Shown piece by piece: positions 54,401 to 64,000 of a stretch of DNA of 64,000 nt (position 1 is the first letter of the stretch; every line of letters begins with the position of its first letter). The position numbers and the translations under genes were made by a program. This stretch comes from Macropodus opercularis (Eukaryota > Chordata > Actinopteri > Anabantiformes > Osphronemidae). The notes under the pieces are model-generated. The model was not told the origin of the DNA, did no database searches, and saw only the letters and a program-made list of their open reading frames with translations. Location of the stretch: assembly GCA_030770545.1 (NCBI GenBank), contig JAUCMP010000049.1, positions 124,001-188,000 on the forward strand, in the 5' to 3' direction.

Positions 54401-55290
54401 GAAGAGGCCCTGAGGAGACCCAGGACACGCTGGAGGGATCTGTCTCTGAGCACAACTGGAATGAAAGCGTTAGACGTGTCAAACGTCTGCAGTTGAAGGT
54501 AAAAGCAGTTCAGCTTGAGTCAAAGCAGTTTCATTGAATGTGTCTCAGTGAAACATCTAATATTATTCAGAGGTTTGATTCAATTCATCCTCTGATCCCT
54601 GACTCTTTACTCCTGTACATCCACATCTAACTAAATTCACTCCTCATCAACATAATCGTCCATTTAACGTGGCCCTGAATGCAACACAAGCTGGTGTCAT
54701 TGAAGTAGCACAAACATCAACTTTTCACATCATGTGACTTTTACAAAGGAAAGGGCCAAAGAGCAGACGAGTAACAGCCCCAACATATCCAGATTTATCC
54801 ATCGAAACAAGTGAGGAAGACGAGGAGAAATTACAATGCTCAGATTTGAGCAAGATTAGAAACTAGCCAGCAGTTAAGAAGAGACTTTAAATTTACACCT
54901 GCACTTGTTGACAGGACAGAACCTGAGAGGAAAAGTTTAAGTATAATGAAGAATGTAGACAGAGAAATGTATGGAGGCAGCAGTTTCTTTTCACCCACCT
55001 GCACAGCAAGACACACAGAGGTGGGAGGAAAGAGACAGACACTGGTCTAACGCGTCCAGATCTGGACAGAGACTAAGAAATGAGCTCGAGAGAGAAGCAG
55101 AGGCTGCAGGAAGAAGAGTGAAAGAGCAAAGCTGGAAAATGAGGCTGAAATGGAAAACCTGAAAACGAGACAGAGACACCAGAGAGAGACTGATCAAGAC
55201 TGATGAAGCCATCATGGGATGAAATAATTAGACAACAAGCTGCCAATGTGACCGGTGTACTTCTGCGTTGTGTTCATGAAGATAGTCGGT
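54401..55290. other. Non-coding stretch, no gene recognised
   Basis: A purine-rich, Glu/Arg-coding stretch at 54970-55200 (coiled-coil-like in one frame, broken by stops) may be a decayed exon or gag-like remnant. Not identified. Confidence 0.35.
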
Positions 55291-55310
55291 TGTTGGAATG
55301 GCCTCCTTTT

Positions 55311-55810
55311 AATATCTGATGCATAGACAAACAAAAACACACTCCTGTAACATCTGCCCGCTCCAATTCCTGTACCACCGCAGGATCGTACAGAAAGGGC
55401 GGGGCAGTCCGTACAGCTGCGAGCGCGAACACAGAAAATACTCGCAGCCCGTTGTAACAAATATAAAATAAAAATACATAAAGTTCACATACCTGATGCA
55501 TAGACAAACAAAAACACACTCCTGTAACATCTGCCCGCTCCAGTTCCTACAAGAGCAAAACTGAAGGTAGCTTGACTGACTAACTTTGTAAGATAGCAGC
55601 ATCGGAGGGCAGCAAGTTACAGAGCAGCAGAAAATGAAGCTAAAATAAATCAACATATTCACATAAAACAGTAATGACAGATATAATGACAATAAAGAAA
55701 TTAAGTAACACAAATTAATATAAAAGTATGAAAATATAAAGAGACGAGTAAAGCAGCACCCACCTCTCCCACCGCAGGATCGTACAGAAAGGGGAGAGTC
55801 AGGGGCTGCA
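55311..55810. repeat. Mosaic of local direct repeats
   Basis: tgatgcatagacaaacaaaa (55317 and 55495) and the following acacactcctgtaacatctg are duplicated 178 bp apart. A second word, ccgcaggatcgtacagaaag, occurs near 55378 and 55782. The block lies just 5' of retroviral pol relics and could be a decayed LTR/leader region, but no LTR pair was found. Confidence 0.6.
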
Positions 55811-56499
55811 ACCCATATATATAGCCAATGAAAATAAAACACCAACAAAGAAGAAATAATAGAAAAAAGGACTTCTTCTATGCTATCAGGATTAACACTG
55901 AAACCAATGCTACAAACACATTTTGTGTAATTATAACAAAAGTATAGAAGCACAAGTATAACCAGGTTACACCAACAATAAAATGACTCATACAATGTCC
56001 CCACGAGATGCGACTAAGTGCATAGAAAAGCTGCAGCAACCAATGATTCAGGAAGAGGAGAAGCAAGAAATGAAACAAAATAGACTCATCAAGAATAAAA
56101 AGCCAAAAACCTACAGAGTGGAAATGGAGGAAAGGCTCCTAGCTGCCCCTGAGAAAGAGAAGAGATTCATGAAACTGAGGAATAGATCACTTTTAAACTA
56201 CCACCACGACTCAGAGGAATCTGAGCAGGATTAATGGCAATGGAGGCTCCTATGTTCTCTGAACATGTGTGGAAGTGTACAGAGCTGAAAAACAACATGT
56301 TGAAGAGCAGAGTAAGGCTCTGGCAGGAAGACTCACGCAGCTCAGACAGAAGAACTGAGAAAGCTCAAGGACCAACTCTTTCTCTCCACTGCACCATGAT
56401 AATGATGGTGATCAGAGTCAGGACAACTACACAAAATGTTGGGATAAGCTGATAAATAACACCACTGCAGAAATCCAATGACGTCATAATAGTCCCTGA

Positions 56500-57555
56500 A
56501 GGAGCAGCAGCTATGGTCAAGCTTCTTGAAAGACATCAAGAATGGTTTCAAGTTCCAGGCTCAGCACCACACGTCACTCTGCTCATAGCAGAAGAACATG
56601 AGTCACATGACTTGGGAGTAGCTGGTGAGTAGCTTCCTACTGACTGTCAATACATTCAAAAATCTTCTGATTGTTTTGTTAAAATTACCTGCAGACAAGC
56701 TGATGAAGTGATAAGTCAAATGTCACTGACAGAAGAGCCTGATGAGCAGTTAAAGCAGGTACCCTCACATGTGGTCAACACACAAAATAGATGCAGGATG
56801 AGTTAAATCTGCTGATCCTCCACAGTTTAAAGTTAAAGCAGGAATAAGATTAACACACTGAAAAAATCCACTTATAAAAGAAGCAACAGAAGGATTAATA
56901 GAGGCAGGAGTATTGATTAAAACAAGGAGTAATCTTTCCCCAAAGAAAGCTAAACACCAGTGACTATAGGTTAGTGCATGATGTAAGAGCAACTAATCCA
57001 ATAGTACAGGACAATTGATTCAGGCCATGCAGCTACCAAAAGAGTTAGAATATTAAAATGTCCTGCAAACCAGAGAAACGACTCTTGGAGAACAAAGGGC
57101 AATAATTTAGCAGACAAAAATAGACAGAAGAGAGACTCTGGGTCCAAAGGAGCCTGTTAGAAAAGCTGCTCCTCACCTGCTCTGTGGATAAGTAGTCAGG
57201 GACATTTTGTATTTGTACCTTTGTCATTGTAACCTTTTGCCATAAAGAAAATGCAAGAACCAGAGGACAGGTGTTGAGGAAACTACAGACCGAGTGGTGG
57301 TCACCTTACATTACACCAATGGTGGACAGAGAGCTGGCACGATGCCCACAGTGTCCTAAACATAATGTCAGGACAACATTTACCCGTCCAGTAGCTCATG
57401 TTCCTGTTCCTGACGTCTGATGATGGATTATGTGGACATGATGGACAGGGTGGGAGGAATAAATACCTGTTTGTAGTAGACTGGAAGCTCAGTAGATGGA
57501 TGGAAGCTTGTCCAACAGCAGACAACAAAGCAGCAGCAAAGTTTTGTGTATGCAT
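56500..57555 (+). mobile_element. Endogenous retrovirus remnant (pol), heavily decayed
   Basis: Short plus-strand segments in changing frames resemble retroviral pol: a stretch typical of the RT N-terminal region near 56870-56990, an integrase zinc-binding-like segment near 57340-57415 with two Cys, and an integrase core-like segment with Asp at about 57420-57550. Many stops and frameshifts separate them; most of RT, RNase H and the rest of integrase are missing. No env or LTRs were recognised. It is an old, non-functional copy. The ORFs at 55983-56452 could be gag-derived but show no diagnostic motif. Confidence 0.55.
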
Positions 57556-57559
57556 TTAA

Positions 57560-58640
57560 AAACGAATCATAGTTAATGTATAGTAGAGCAGTAGCTCTGT
57601 TCAGTTGTATATAATAGATTTAGTTTACTCTGTAAGGCAATAAAAAACAAAACTGAACTGAAGCCATACGAGAACTGAATGGATTTACCACTTCCTGATA
57701 CATCTGGCGTCCACGTCGCCTGAACTGAAGTCTTGGTAGATGGTGATGTATGAGATACAGCCGAGTTCTGGACGTCCACACATGCCAACAGAGAAAAGGA
57801 GTTAATGCTTTCTGTTACCTGAACGTTTCCCACTTGTGTCTACGCATCAGGACGCAGGACTATGATGCTGTGCTGATGCTTTGTTACTGAGCTTCGGTGA
57901 TGGTTGGGGGTAAAGGGGTGGGGGGCGAGGGGGCGTCCAGGCCTGGCCGTGAGCGGAGTCCCTAGGGGCAAAGGTGGAGGGTGAAGAGGGCTCTGACTGC
58001 TGGTCCAATGATTCTGGAGCCACTTCTAACTAAAGCAGCACATGAAGAGGAAGGCGATCACACCGCTCCTCAATCCTGCAGATGAGCCGTGGTTCTGTAC
58101 TGGTCCTGAAAGCAGAGACAGGATGAAAGTGTCAGCGGCTGGAATGCTCATGAAACAACACATAGATATTAACCGAGGTTATGGAGCGAAAGGCAAAAGA
58201 TGCTGCAACAGAGTCCAGCTGCTCAGAAAGTTCTCTTTCAGGACTTTGTGTAAATGTCTCCAAGCACTAAATAAAGCCCCATCAGTAGCACGTGTCAGCA
58301 TCAGGTGTAATGACCTTTAACCTTCCCAGGCTGGCTGACAGTGAGTCCTGGTCTTCCTCTGGGCCTCCTCCCGCTGCTACCGACCTACATGGCACCGGCT
58401 CCTACTGAGAGAGATGAACCGCTCTTAGTCTGGCCCGTCGCCTAGGACCTGTTTGTCATGGGTTTAGCCCTGACAACACAGCTCCTAGGGTCACGCGGGC
58501 ACACAAACTCCTCCACCGCGATAAGGTGTCGGTTCAAGGAGGAGAAAAACTAGAACACAAACGTTAGTGAGGTCAACTTAAAATCACATGAACAGTACAT
58601 TGAAACAAGTACAACAAAAAACTGATACTTACCTTTAGTA
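57560..58640. other. Non-coding stretch, no gene recognised
   Basis: A short open frame at 58042-58320 (92 aa) shows nothing recognisable. A G-rich tract lies at 57908-57940. Confidence 0.4.
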
Positions 58641-58653
58641 ACCCATCAGCTGA

Positions 58654-59027
58654 ACCTAACTTATCTTCACCTAACTTAAAACATTTAACTTAAGTAAACC
58701 TAACTCAATTTATCTTAACTTATTAAATGTAAGTTAACTTAACCTAACCTGTTACACAGAAACTTAATCTTTATTAACCCAACGATATATTTAACTTAAC
58801 CTAACTTAACTTATCTTAACTTAACTTAATTTATCTTAACTTAACAAAATATGCATAAACTTTAACCTAACTAACACACAAAAACTTAACTCAACCTACT
58901 GTAACATAACTTAACTTAACTAAACATAAACTACTGTAACTTAACTCAACCTACTGTAACTTAACTTAACTAAACATAAACTACTTTAACTTAACTTAAC
59001 CTACTGTAACTTAACTTAACTTTAGAT
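58654..59027. repeat. TTAAC/AACCT-type minisatellite
   Basis: Degenerate repetition of aactta/acctaac. In the 3' part it acquires a longer unit of about 60 bp (cataaactactgtaacttaa with variants), seen three times between 58900 and 59020. Confidence 0.9.
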
Positions 59028-59207
59028 AAAACGAGTCCAGTGCCACCTGGACATAAAGGATCTGGGACCTGCCTCTTCACCACTAACCTCTAACCAGCTC
59101 CTCTCTGTTTCAGAGGTCGCATATTCTCTAGACCTTAGAGACACTGGTGGATGTCTCCACGCTTCAACCTCCCAGGCTGAGACTTGCCTGACAGGACTCT
59201 GACTAAA

Positions 59208-59753
59208 CTAGTCAGAGTCGCTGTCATCAGTCCAGCCTGTGTGGTGAAGACCCATCCAGTGCATCCAGGGTGTAGAGGATCTGAAGCCCGTCGAAGTCGA
59301 CGGCTGAGGTTCCTCGAGGTCGTCCTCAGCATCCACACGCTGCCTCTTACCTGCTGTACTTACCTGCTCCAGGTCGCTCTCTTCCCTGCTCCTCTTCGTC
59401 GCAGACCGAAGTCCTGACGTCGAGGGAGCAGAGAGAGGCGACCTGGGTGGGACCAGAGGAGGAGGAGGAGGAGGAGGACCAGCAGCAGCCACAGGAGGAA
59501 CGGCCGGTTCCACACTTACCTCAGGAACCGGCCGTTCCTCCTGTTCCAGACCGGAGTCTGGTGGCAGCTGCTGGACGAGGGGAGGGGGGCGCAGGTCGTC
59601 CTCGTCTTCGGTCATGGAACCATAACCAGAATCGGAGTCGTCCCAGCCCACTACGTCCTCCCACACGTCCTCGTCCTCATCGTCATCGTCTTCCCACTCG
59701 CTGTCGGTTTCCTCTGCGCGGTCGTCCAGGTCGTTGAGGAACAGCTCGTCCAT
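59208..59753 (-). CDS. Hypothetical acidic, proline-rich protein
   Basis: 181 codons from MDELFLNDLDD (59753), chosen because TTTCTAAG|GATG forms a splice acceptor just before it; a longer frame to 59840 exists. The N-terminal third is Asp/Glu-rich (EWEDDDDEDEDVWEDVVGWD), then comes a Pro-rich part (PPPPPPP), a basic patch KRSREESD and AGKRQRVD that could be a nuclear localisation signal, and an acidic end, DDSDSD. No family was recognised. Three GTAAGT/GTAAGA donor-like words lie inside the frame, so part of it may be intron. Confidence 0.35.
   Translation of the reverse strand: MDELFLNDLDDRAEETDSEWEDDDDEDEDVWEDVVGWDDSDSGYGSMTEDEDDLRPPPLVQQLPPDSGLEQEERPVPEVSVEPAVPPVAAAGPPPPPPPLVPPRSPLSAPSTSGLRSATKRSREESDLEQVSTAGKRQRVDAEDDLEEPQPSTSTGFRSSTPWMHWMGLHHTGWTDDSDSD
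59491..59544. repeat. Perfect 21-bp inverted repeat with 12-nt loop
   Basis: Arm 59491-59511 (acaggaggaacggccggttcc is 21 bases, so only its core aggaacggccggttcc is quoted) is the exact reverse complement of 59524-59544. The loop (59512-59523) contains a GTAAGT splice-donor word on the minus strand. It lies inside the acidic protein ORF. Confidence 0.9.
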
Positions 59754-60105
59754 CCTTAGAAAGGGACAAAGCACCAGAACACTTAGTACGGCAACAACTT
59801 CCCAGGACATTCTTTGTTGGTGACAGAGAAAAGCAGACATAAGTCAGATATGGACGAAGTTACTGTAGGAGCCTGGTGCAACCGTTACTGCAAACATGTG
59901 TCAACAACACGGCCAGTTAACGTTCATCGTCATTTTGAGCCACAAGTAAAATATCAAGTCAAAACTTTCACTATTGTCCATTGTTTTACCTTTCATGTCG
60001 AATTCACATTATGTTTATGAATTATTCACTAAGAACCAACTTGCTGTAAAATAACTTACTGCTAAATTGCATTTTTGCATATCATGCATAAGTATATGCA
60101 AAACA

Positions 60106-60143
60106 TATAATAATACTATTAATAATAATAATAATAATAATAA
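60106..60143. repeat. (AAT)n microsatellite
   Basis: About nine AAT units, slightly interrupted at the start. Confidence 0.9.
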
Positions 60144-60673
60144 CAACTCACATAAGTATCAACTCACGGTTTGTGTAGGAGACATGAAGCTCAGAACTAA
60201 TCAAACAATAAATCACGTGTTTCTCCCAAATCAATTAGTGTAAAGTTCATTGGGCTCGTTTGATTAAAGCTTTGTAACATTTAGACCAACTTTCCATTCA
60301 AACCTTTCTGGTTTTCAGGAATCTCTAGTTTAGTGCATGTTTTCCAGTCACCACCAGAACTGATCAGCAGCACCAGTCCAGTCAGGGAGCGACCACAGAA
60401 AAGGGCCTGAGCGCGTGCTGGCGTCTCCGCGTCTCCATGGTGACCACGAAACGCATTTTAGGAATTTTTAAAACCCCAAATAACTTTTATAATCTACACC
60501 TTTGCCAAATTATTCATAATTAATACACACGTTCAAAGCCATGTTAGCGGTGAATAATAATAAAGCCATTAAACGTGTCTCCCGCTTCAGATGAGGAGAT
60601 TCCTCTGCGTTTAAAGAGCTTCAATGGCTGCTGCTAATGGAGGCTAACAGACCAGCAGCAGGTCTTCGCTCAC

Positions 60674-60900
60674 CTGCCAAGGGGACGTGGTTGTCGGTCA
60701 CTCGCCGCTGCTCTGGGGCCTGGTCTCAGCAGATGCTCCGGTGGGTTTGAGTCCAGTAAATGAGTGGTCGCTTTCCAGGAGGTTGAGATCAGTATCCGAG
60801 TGCTTTCGTTAGCTGCTGTTAGCTTTAGCTTTAGCTTTGCGTCCAGCGTCCAGCAGCCTGGTGGGAACCAGGCGTCTGCAGCCTTATATAGCCTGGCCTG
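60674..60900 (-). promoter_or_regulatory. Candidate untranslated exon 1 and promoter of the 59.2 kb gene
   Basis: TTGGCAG|GTGAGC on the minus strand (boundary at 60674/60673) is a good 5' splice site. The sequence upstream is CpG-containing and the pair with the acceptor at 59754 would put a non-coding exon ahead of the acidic ORF. Start site and TATA box were not determined. Confidence 0.3.
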
Positions 60901-61019
60901 GGTCGTCGCTCCGTTTCCATGGCAGCCACTGACGCACGTGCGTCAGGTGTGAGCTAATGTCTGCTGCTAATCGTCGTTTGCGTCGCTGTGTTTTATAAAC
61001 GCTCCTTACTGGCAAACGG

Positions 61020-63640
61020 TGAAACTGCAGCAAGTTGCTGTGGCGGTAACTCAGGCTGAAAACACACGAGTTGAAGTCGTTGGTTCCGGTGAAAGTCCGT
61101 CCAGGCGTAGCTGCTTCCTTCTGACCGCTGCTCGTGCTGGGCCTTCATCAGCCACCAATGATTCAGGCTCCAGCATCAGCTGCACCCAGCAGTGCTGCTG
61201 TTACAGCGCCCCCTGCTGGATGGACTCACAGAGCCCCTCAGTCAGTGGAATGACTGGACGTGTGACGACTAGACAGTTATCTTCATTAGAATAATCCTAG
61301 TTTTATATACTAATCACATATAATAATAATAAAAATATTGGTATTATTTCGGTTTGTGTCGTACGTTCCCGTAGTTACTCTTCATGTCACACTGTTTATT
61401 ATATAATGATGACATGATTTTGATTCCTTGAAGCACTTTAAACCACTTTAAACCATTTCCTTTGCAGTAGTAGTAGATCTGCTGCAAAGGAAGACGTCCA
61501 GTTACCGTGATTCAATTCTCAGACAATCTCACCTAGAAGAAGCGTCACCAACATTTAGGCTTTTATTTCCAGGTAGTTACATCTGAGGACTTATATTCAT
61601 CTGACAGATGAACATGTTGTAGAATCTAGACTTGACAGAAAAGCCTTCATTCATTCAAGCCTTCTTCTCTGGTGACCCTTTGACCTCACCAGGCCTTTGC
61701 TTTCTTCTTTCCTGGTGCTTGCACATCAGCCTTTTCTTATTGTTTGCTTTAGGGGCTTCTCCCTTCAGTCTGGCCTGTTGTGGCTACATCACGCGCACGC
61801 TGATAATTTAAGAGGTTTCTAGAAATGTGTCATTATTTAGCTCATTTGGTTTTGGGTTGTTGTTTTGTATCTAACAAAACTTGTGACCTTAAGTTGGTCT
61901 CCTCAGCAGCTTCATGCTTGGAAACGTGTGCCTGATGTATGGGACCCATTTTCTTCAAGTCTCTACCCCCACTGTGATGTAATGACTCAAGGAGCGAACA
62001 GAGCTGCTTTTAGAAACACTTTGATACTTAGCCTAGTTGGGCTCATGTTCTTATCAACACAGATCCCTAATCCCTAAAATGATGCGACTCGTTTGCCTGC
62101 CTCTGCATATTTCTCATCTCACCACTGAGAATAAATTCATGTTTAATTATTTGAACCTTACTCTGACTGAATTCATCTTAGTTGGAACATCTCTGACAAC
62201 AACAGAGCGAGTCACAGGAATTTATTAAACAACAAGACAGAACAAAGTAACAATAAAAGAATGAAATGTGCTCTATTAAATATCATCTCTCTGTTAATAA
62301 ATGACCTGCTCAGTGACCATCACTGTATGTAATTCATATCTCTATGCAAACACTTTTTTGCAGTAGCTGCATTTAGCCTGTGACATCACCAGACTTAAGC
62401 TTTGTTTGCTTGTGATGCTTTTCCAGGTTTGCAACCTCCTGCAGTTGCTCGTTCTTTGAGAGGTCGCTTCCTTTAGATATTCATCATGGAAAGAATCAGC
62501 AAAACCTGTCAATTACATGTTCCAGAACATTTATTCAGATGAAACACAGGTGGGTTCAAACAGAACGTGCTCTCTTCTAAGTTCTGCATCAGACTCATTA
62601 TTCCAAATAGACGTAGTGTCAGAGCTCGTCCAGCAGAGGGAGCTCTATGCTGCGGCTTCTGTTGAAGTGCGGTCGCTTCCTGTTGCACTACTTCCACACA
62701 TGACATGAGGAAGCTGTGTTCGCTCATCTTTCAGGTGAAACTAGTCTCTTTCCAGGTGTGAGCTCGTCATGTTCATCAGTAGTTACGTCCATGTTTTATT
62801 CAACATGCTGTAGACTCCCAGTAATGTGTTTTAAACGGCTTCTGTTGATTTGTAGCATGGTGCTAACGGCATTAGCCTGCTATGCTAACCTGTACAGTAG
62901 CAGCAGCATTAGCCGCCATAGCCGCTTATGCTGTTAGCTCAGTAATGTGACGTAGATGTGACGTGGTCTACATTAAGGGCGGAAGGGTCAACATTCCAGC
63001 AAGGACGATGTAAAAACATGAACATGTTCAAACTCATTTTCATCTAAAGGATGTAAATGATTAATTTTAACAGCAGATAATTGACCAGCACAACTTCACT
63101 ACATGTAGGAGAGGATCCCGCTCTTTGTCTTTGTGTTTCACTGTGACCTGCTGTGACATTTAGCAACGATTAGAAATATCTATGTTGTTGTTTTTTCATA
63201 TCAACATCAGATCTTTCAACTCAAACCAACTTCCTGTACTTAAATTATGATTTTTATGCAGCCATTTTTCCTGAATCTGTCTGTAAAACGTGAGCTTTTC
63301 TCCTGGAAACCTAACCACACTGTTGTTCCTGGAAATGGGTCTTTTTTCAAGCAGAGCAAGTTCTGATCCAGGCAGCAGCAGGACTCTGAAGCCAACACAG
63401 CACACAGAGAAAATAACACGTCTCACTGGGTTGAAGTTCAAGTTCACCTTCACAGACTGGTTGGAGCTTTGAACTCATGGTGCAGGTGATGGAAACAGCT
63501 GAGGAAACAGCAGAGCACAGGGCAGAGGAACAAACACGAGCGACCTCTTTTCCAGGTAGGAGCTGGGAAGCTGGGGAGCTGTTGCACATCCCAGCTAAAT
63601 GTGTCCTGTCAGGATTGTATAGGTTTTTTTCTGATCTGCA
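61020..63640. other. Intergenic sequence, little recognised
   Basis: The only item I can place is a Penelope-like terminal scrap at about 61490-61540 (acgtccagttaccgtgattc, then ctcagacaat). Other ORFs are short and without motif. Confidence 0.4.
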
Positions 63641-63650
63641 GATGATGAGC

Positions 63651-63793
63651 ATAGAGCAGCCACTGAAAAATACTGAGAAGTACAAGGGTGAGCTCTGCTT
63701 CCTGCTGGCGTCCTACACCAGGAAGAGAAGCTCAGAGACAAGGCAGAGCTGCTGGTGGTTCAGCTGTTTGACCTCCAGCACAGAGGTACAGAG
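63651..63793 (+). pseudogene. Candidate exon remnant, coiled-coil-like, unknown
   Basis: A strong acceptor (tttttttctgatctgcag) precedes ATGATGAGC. The frame gives EKYKGELCFLLASYTRKR, and after a one-base shift near 63730 the sequence reads KLRDKAELLVVQLFDLQHR, together resembling a heptad-type helix, before a possible donor (GAG|GTACAG). Gene not identified. Confidence 0.25.
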
Positions 63794-64000
63794 ACTAAGA
63801 CTAAGCAGAGACTTTGATCATACAGAGCTACTTAACATTTTTGGTCTTCCAGTCAAAAGACGTCAGTAACAGCAGCATTAAACGCCAAAGTAAACTAAAC
63901 TCTACAGTATTATACAGCACATCCTTCTGGTGTGTTGCTACTTCCCACAGCGCAGTTCATCATTCTACCACAAGATGGCACTGAATCCAGCCTTTTTGAA

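Noticed and set aside
55309..56004. 231 aa minus-strand ORF rich in Tyr, Phe and Cys
   Set aside because: It spans local direct repeats and AT-rich sequence and has no recognisable domain; chance openness is likely.

Overview
The window is vertebrate nuclear DNA, almost certainly from a teleost fish. The left half is a tandem array of spliceosomal snRNA genes carrying Keno-type retrotransposons. The right half is ordinary intergenic DNA with relics of typical fish transposons: a Penelope-like element with a GIY-YIG domain, an L2-type LINE, a jockey/CR1-type LINE, Helitron, piggyBac and an old endogenous retrovirus. No prokaryotic gene structure is present. The species cannot be named from the sequence.

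1-32,488: tandem array with a 1,354 bp unit. Every unit carries U1, U5 and U2 snRNA genes, all transcribed from the minus strand (transcription order U1, U5, U2). Fifteen units are touched (copies a to o, named by their U2 5' ends). Fifteen U1 and fifteen U5 genes are intact in length. Twelve U2 genes are uninterrupted (c to m, and o). Three U2 genes (a, b, n) are split by non-LTR retrotransposons at one identical position, U2 nt 38/82, with a 45 bp target-site duplication. The elements encode a three-zinc-knuckle ORF1 and an ORF2 with APE endonuclease, reverse transcriptase and a C-terminal Cys/His motif. This matches the Keno family (Tx1 group, L1 superfamily), which is known to target U2 genes in fish. 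U2 copy b holds two elements head to tail: a full-length one (intact ORF2, ORF1 with a 1-bp frameshift) upstream of an internally deleted one (intact ORF1, no ORF2). Copy n holds a diverged element with both ORFs broken. Copy a holds the 5' end of a further element that runs off the window.

Each snRNA gene has a PSE-like block at about -43 to -62. U1 also has a ZNF143/Staf (SPH) type site near -200, the usual place of a DSE. The array ends at about 32,488 in a rearranged junction: a U2 promoter fragment, then an inverted U5 3' fragment, then a tetranucleotide microsatellite.

32,760-64,000: mostly gene-poor DNA. It holds a CCAAT-box cluster with promoter-like features (34.8-35.3 kb), a decayed spliced repeat ORF (38.0-38.8 kb), the Penelope-like element with a hammerhead-like motif (39.7-42.35 kb), microsatellites including (GATA)n, an L2 LINE (47.5-49.0 kb), a jockey/CR1-like LINE fragment next to a Helitron fragment (50.4-52.9 kb), a piggyBac fragment (53.6-53.9 kb), retroviral pol relics (56.5-57.55 kb), a TTAAC-type minisatellite (58.65-59.03 kb) and a possible two-exon minus-strand gene for an acidic, proline-rich protein (59.2-60.7 kb).
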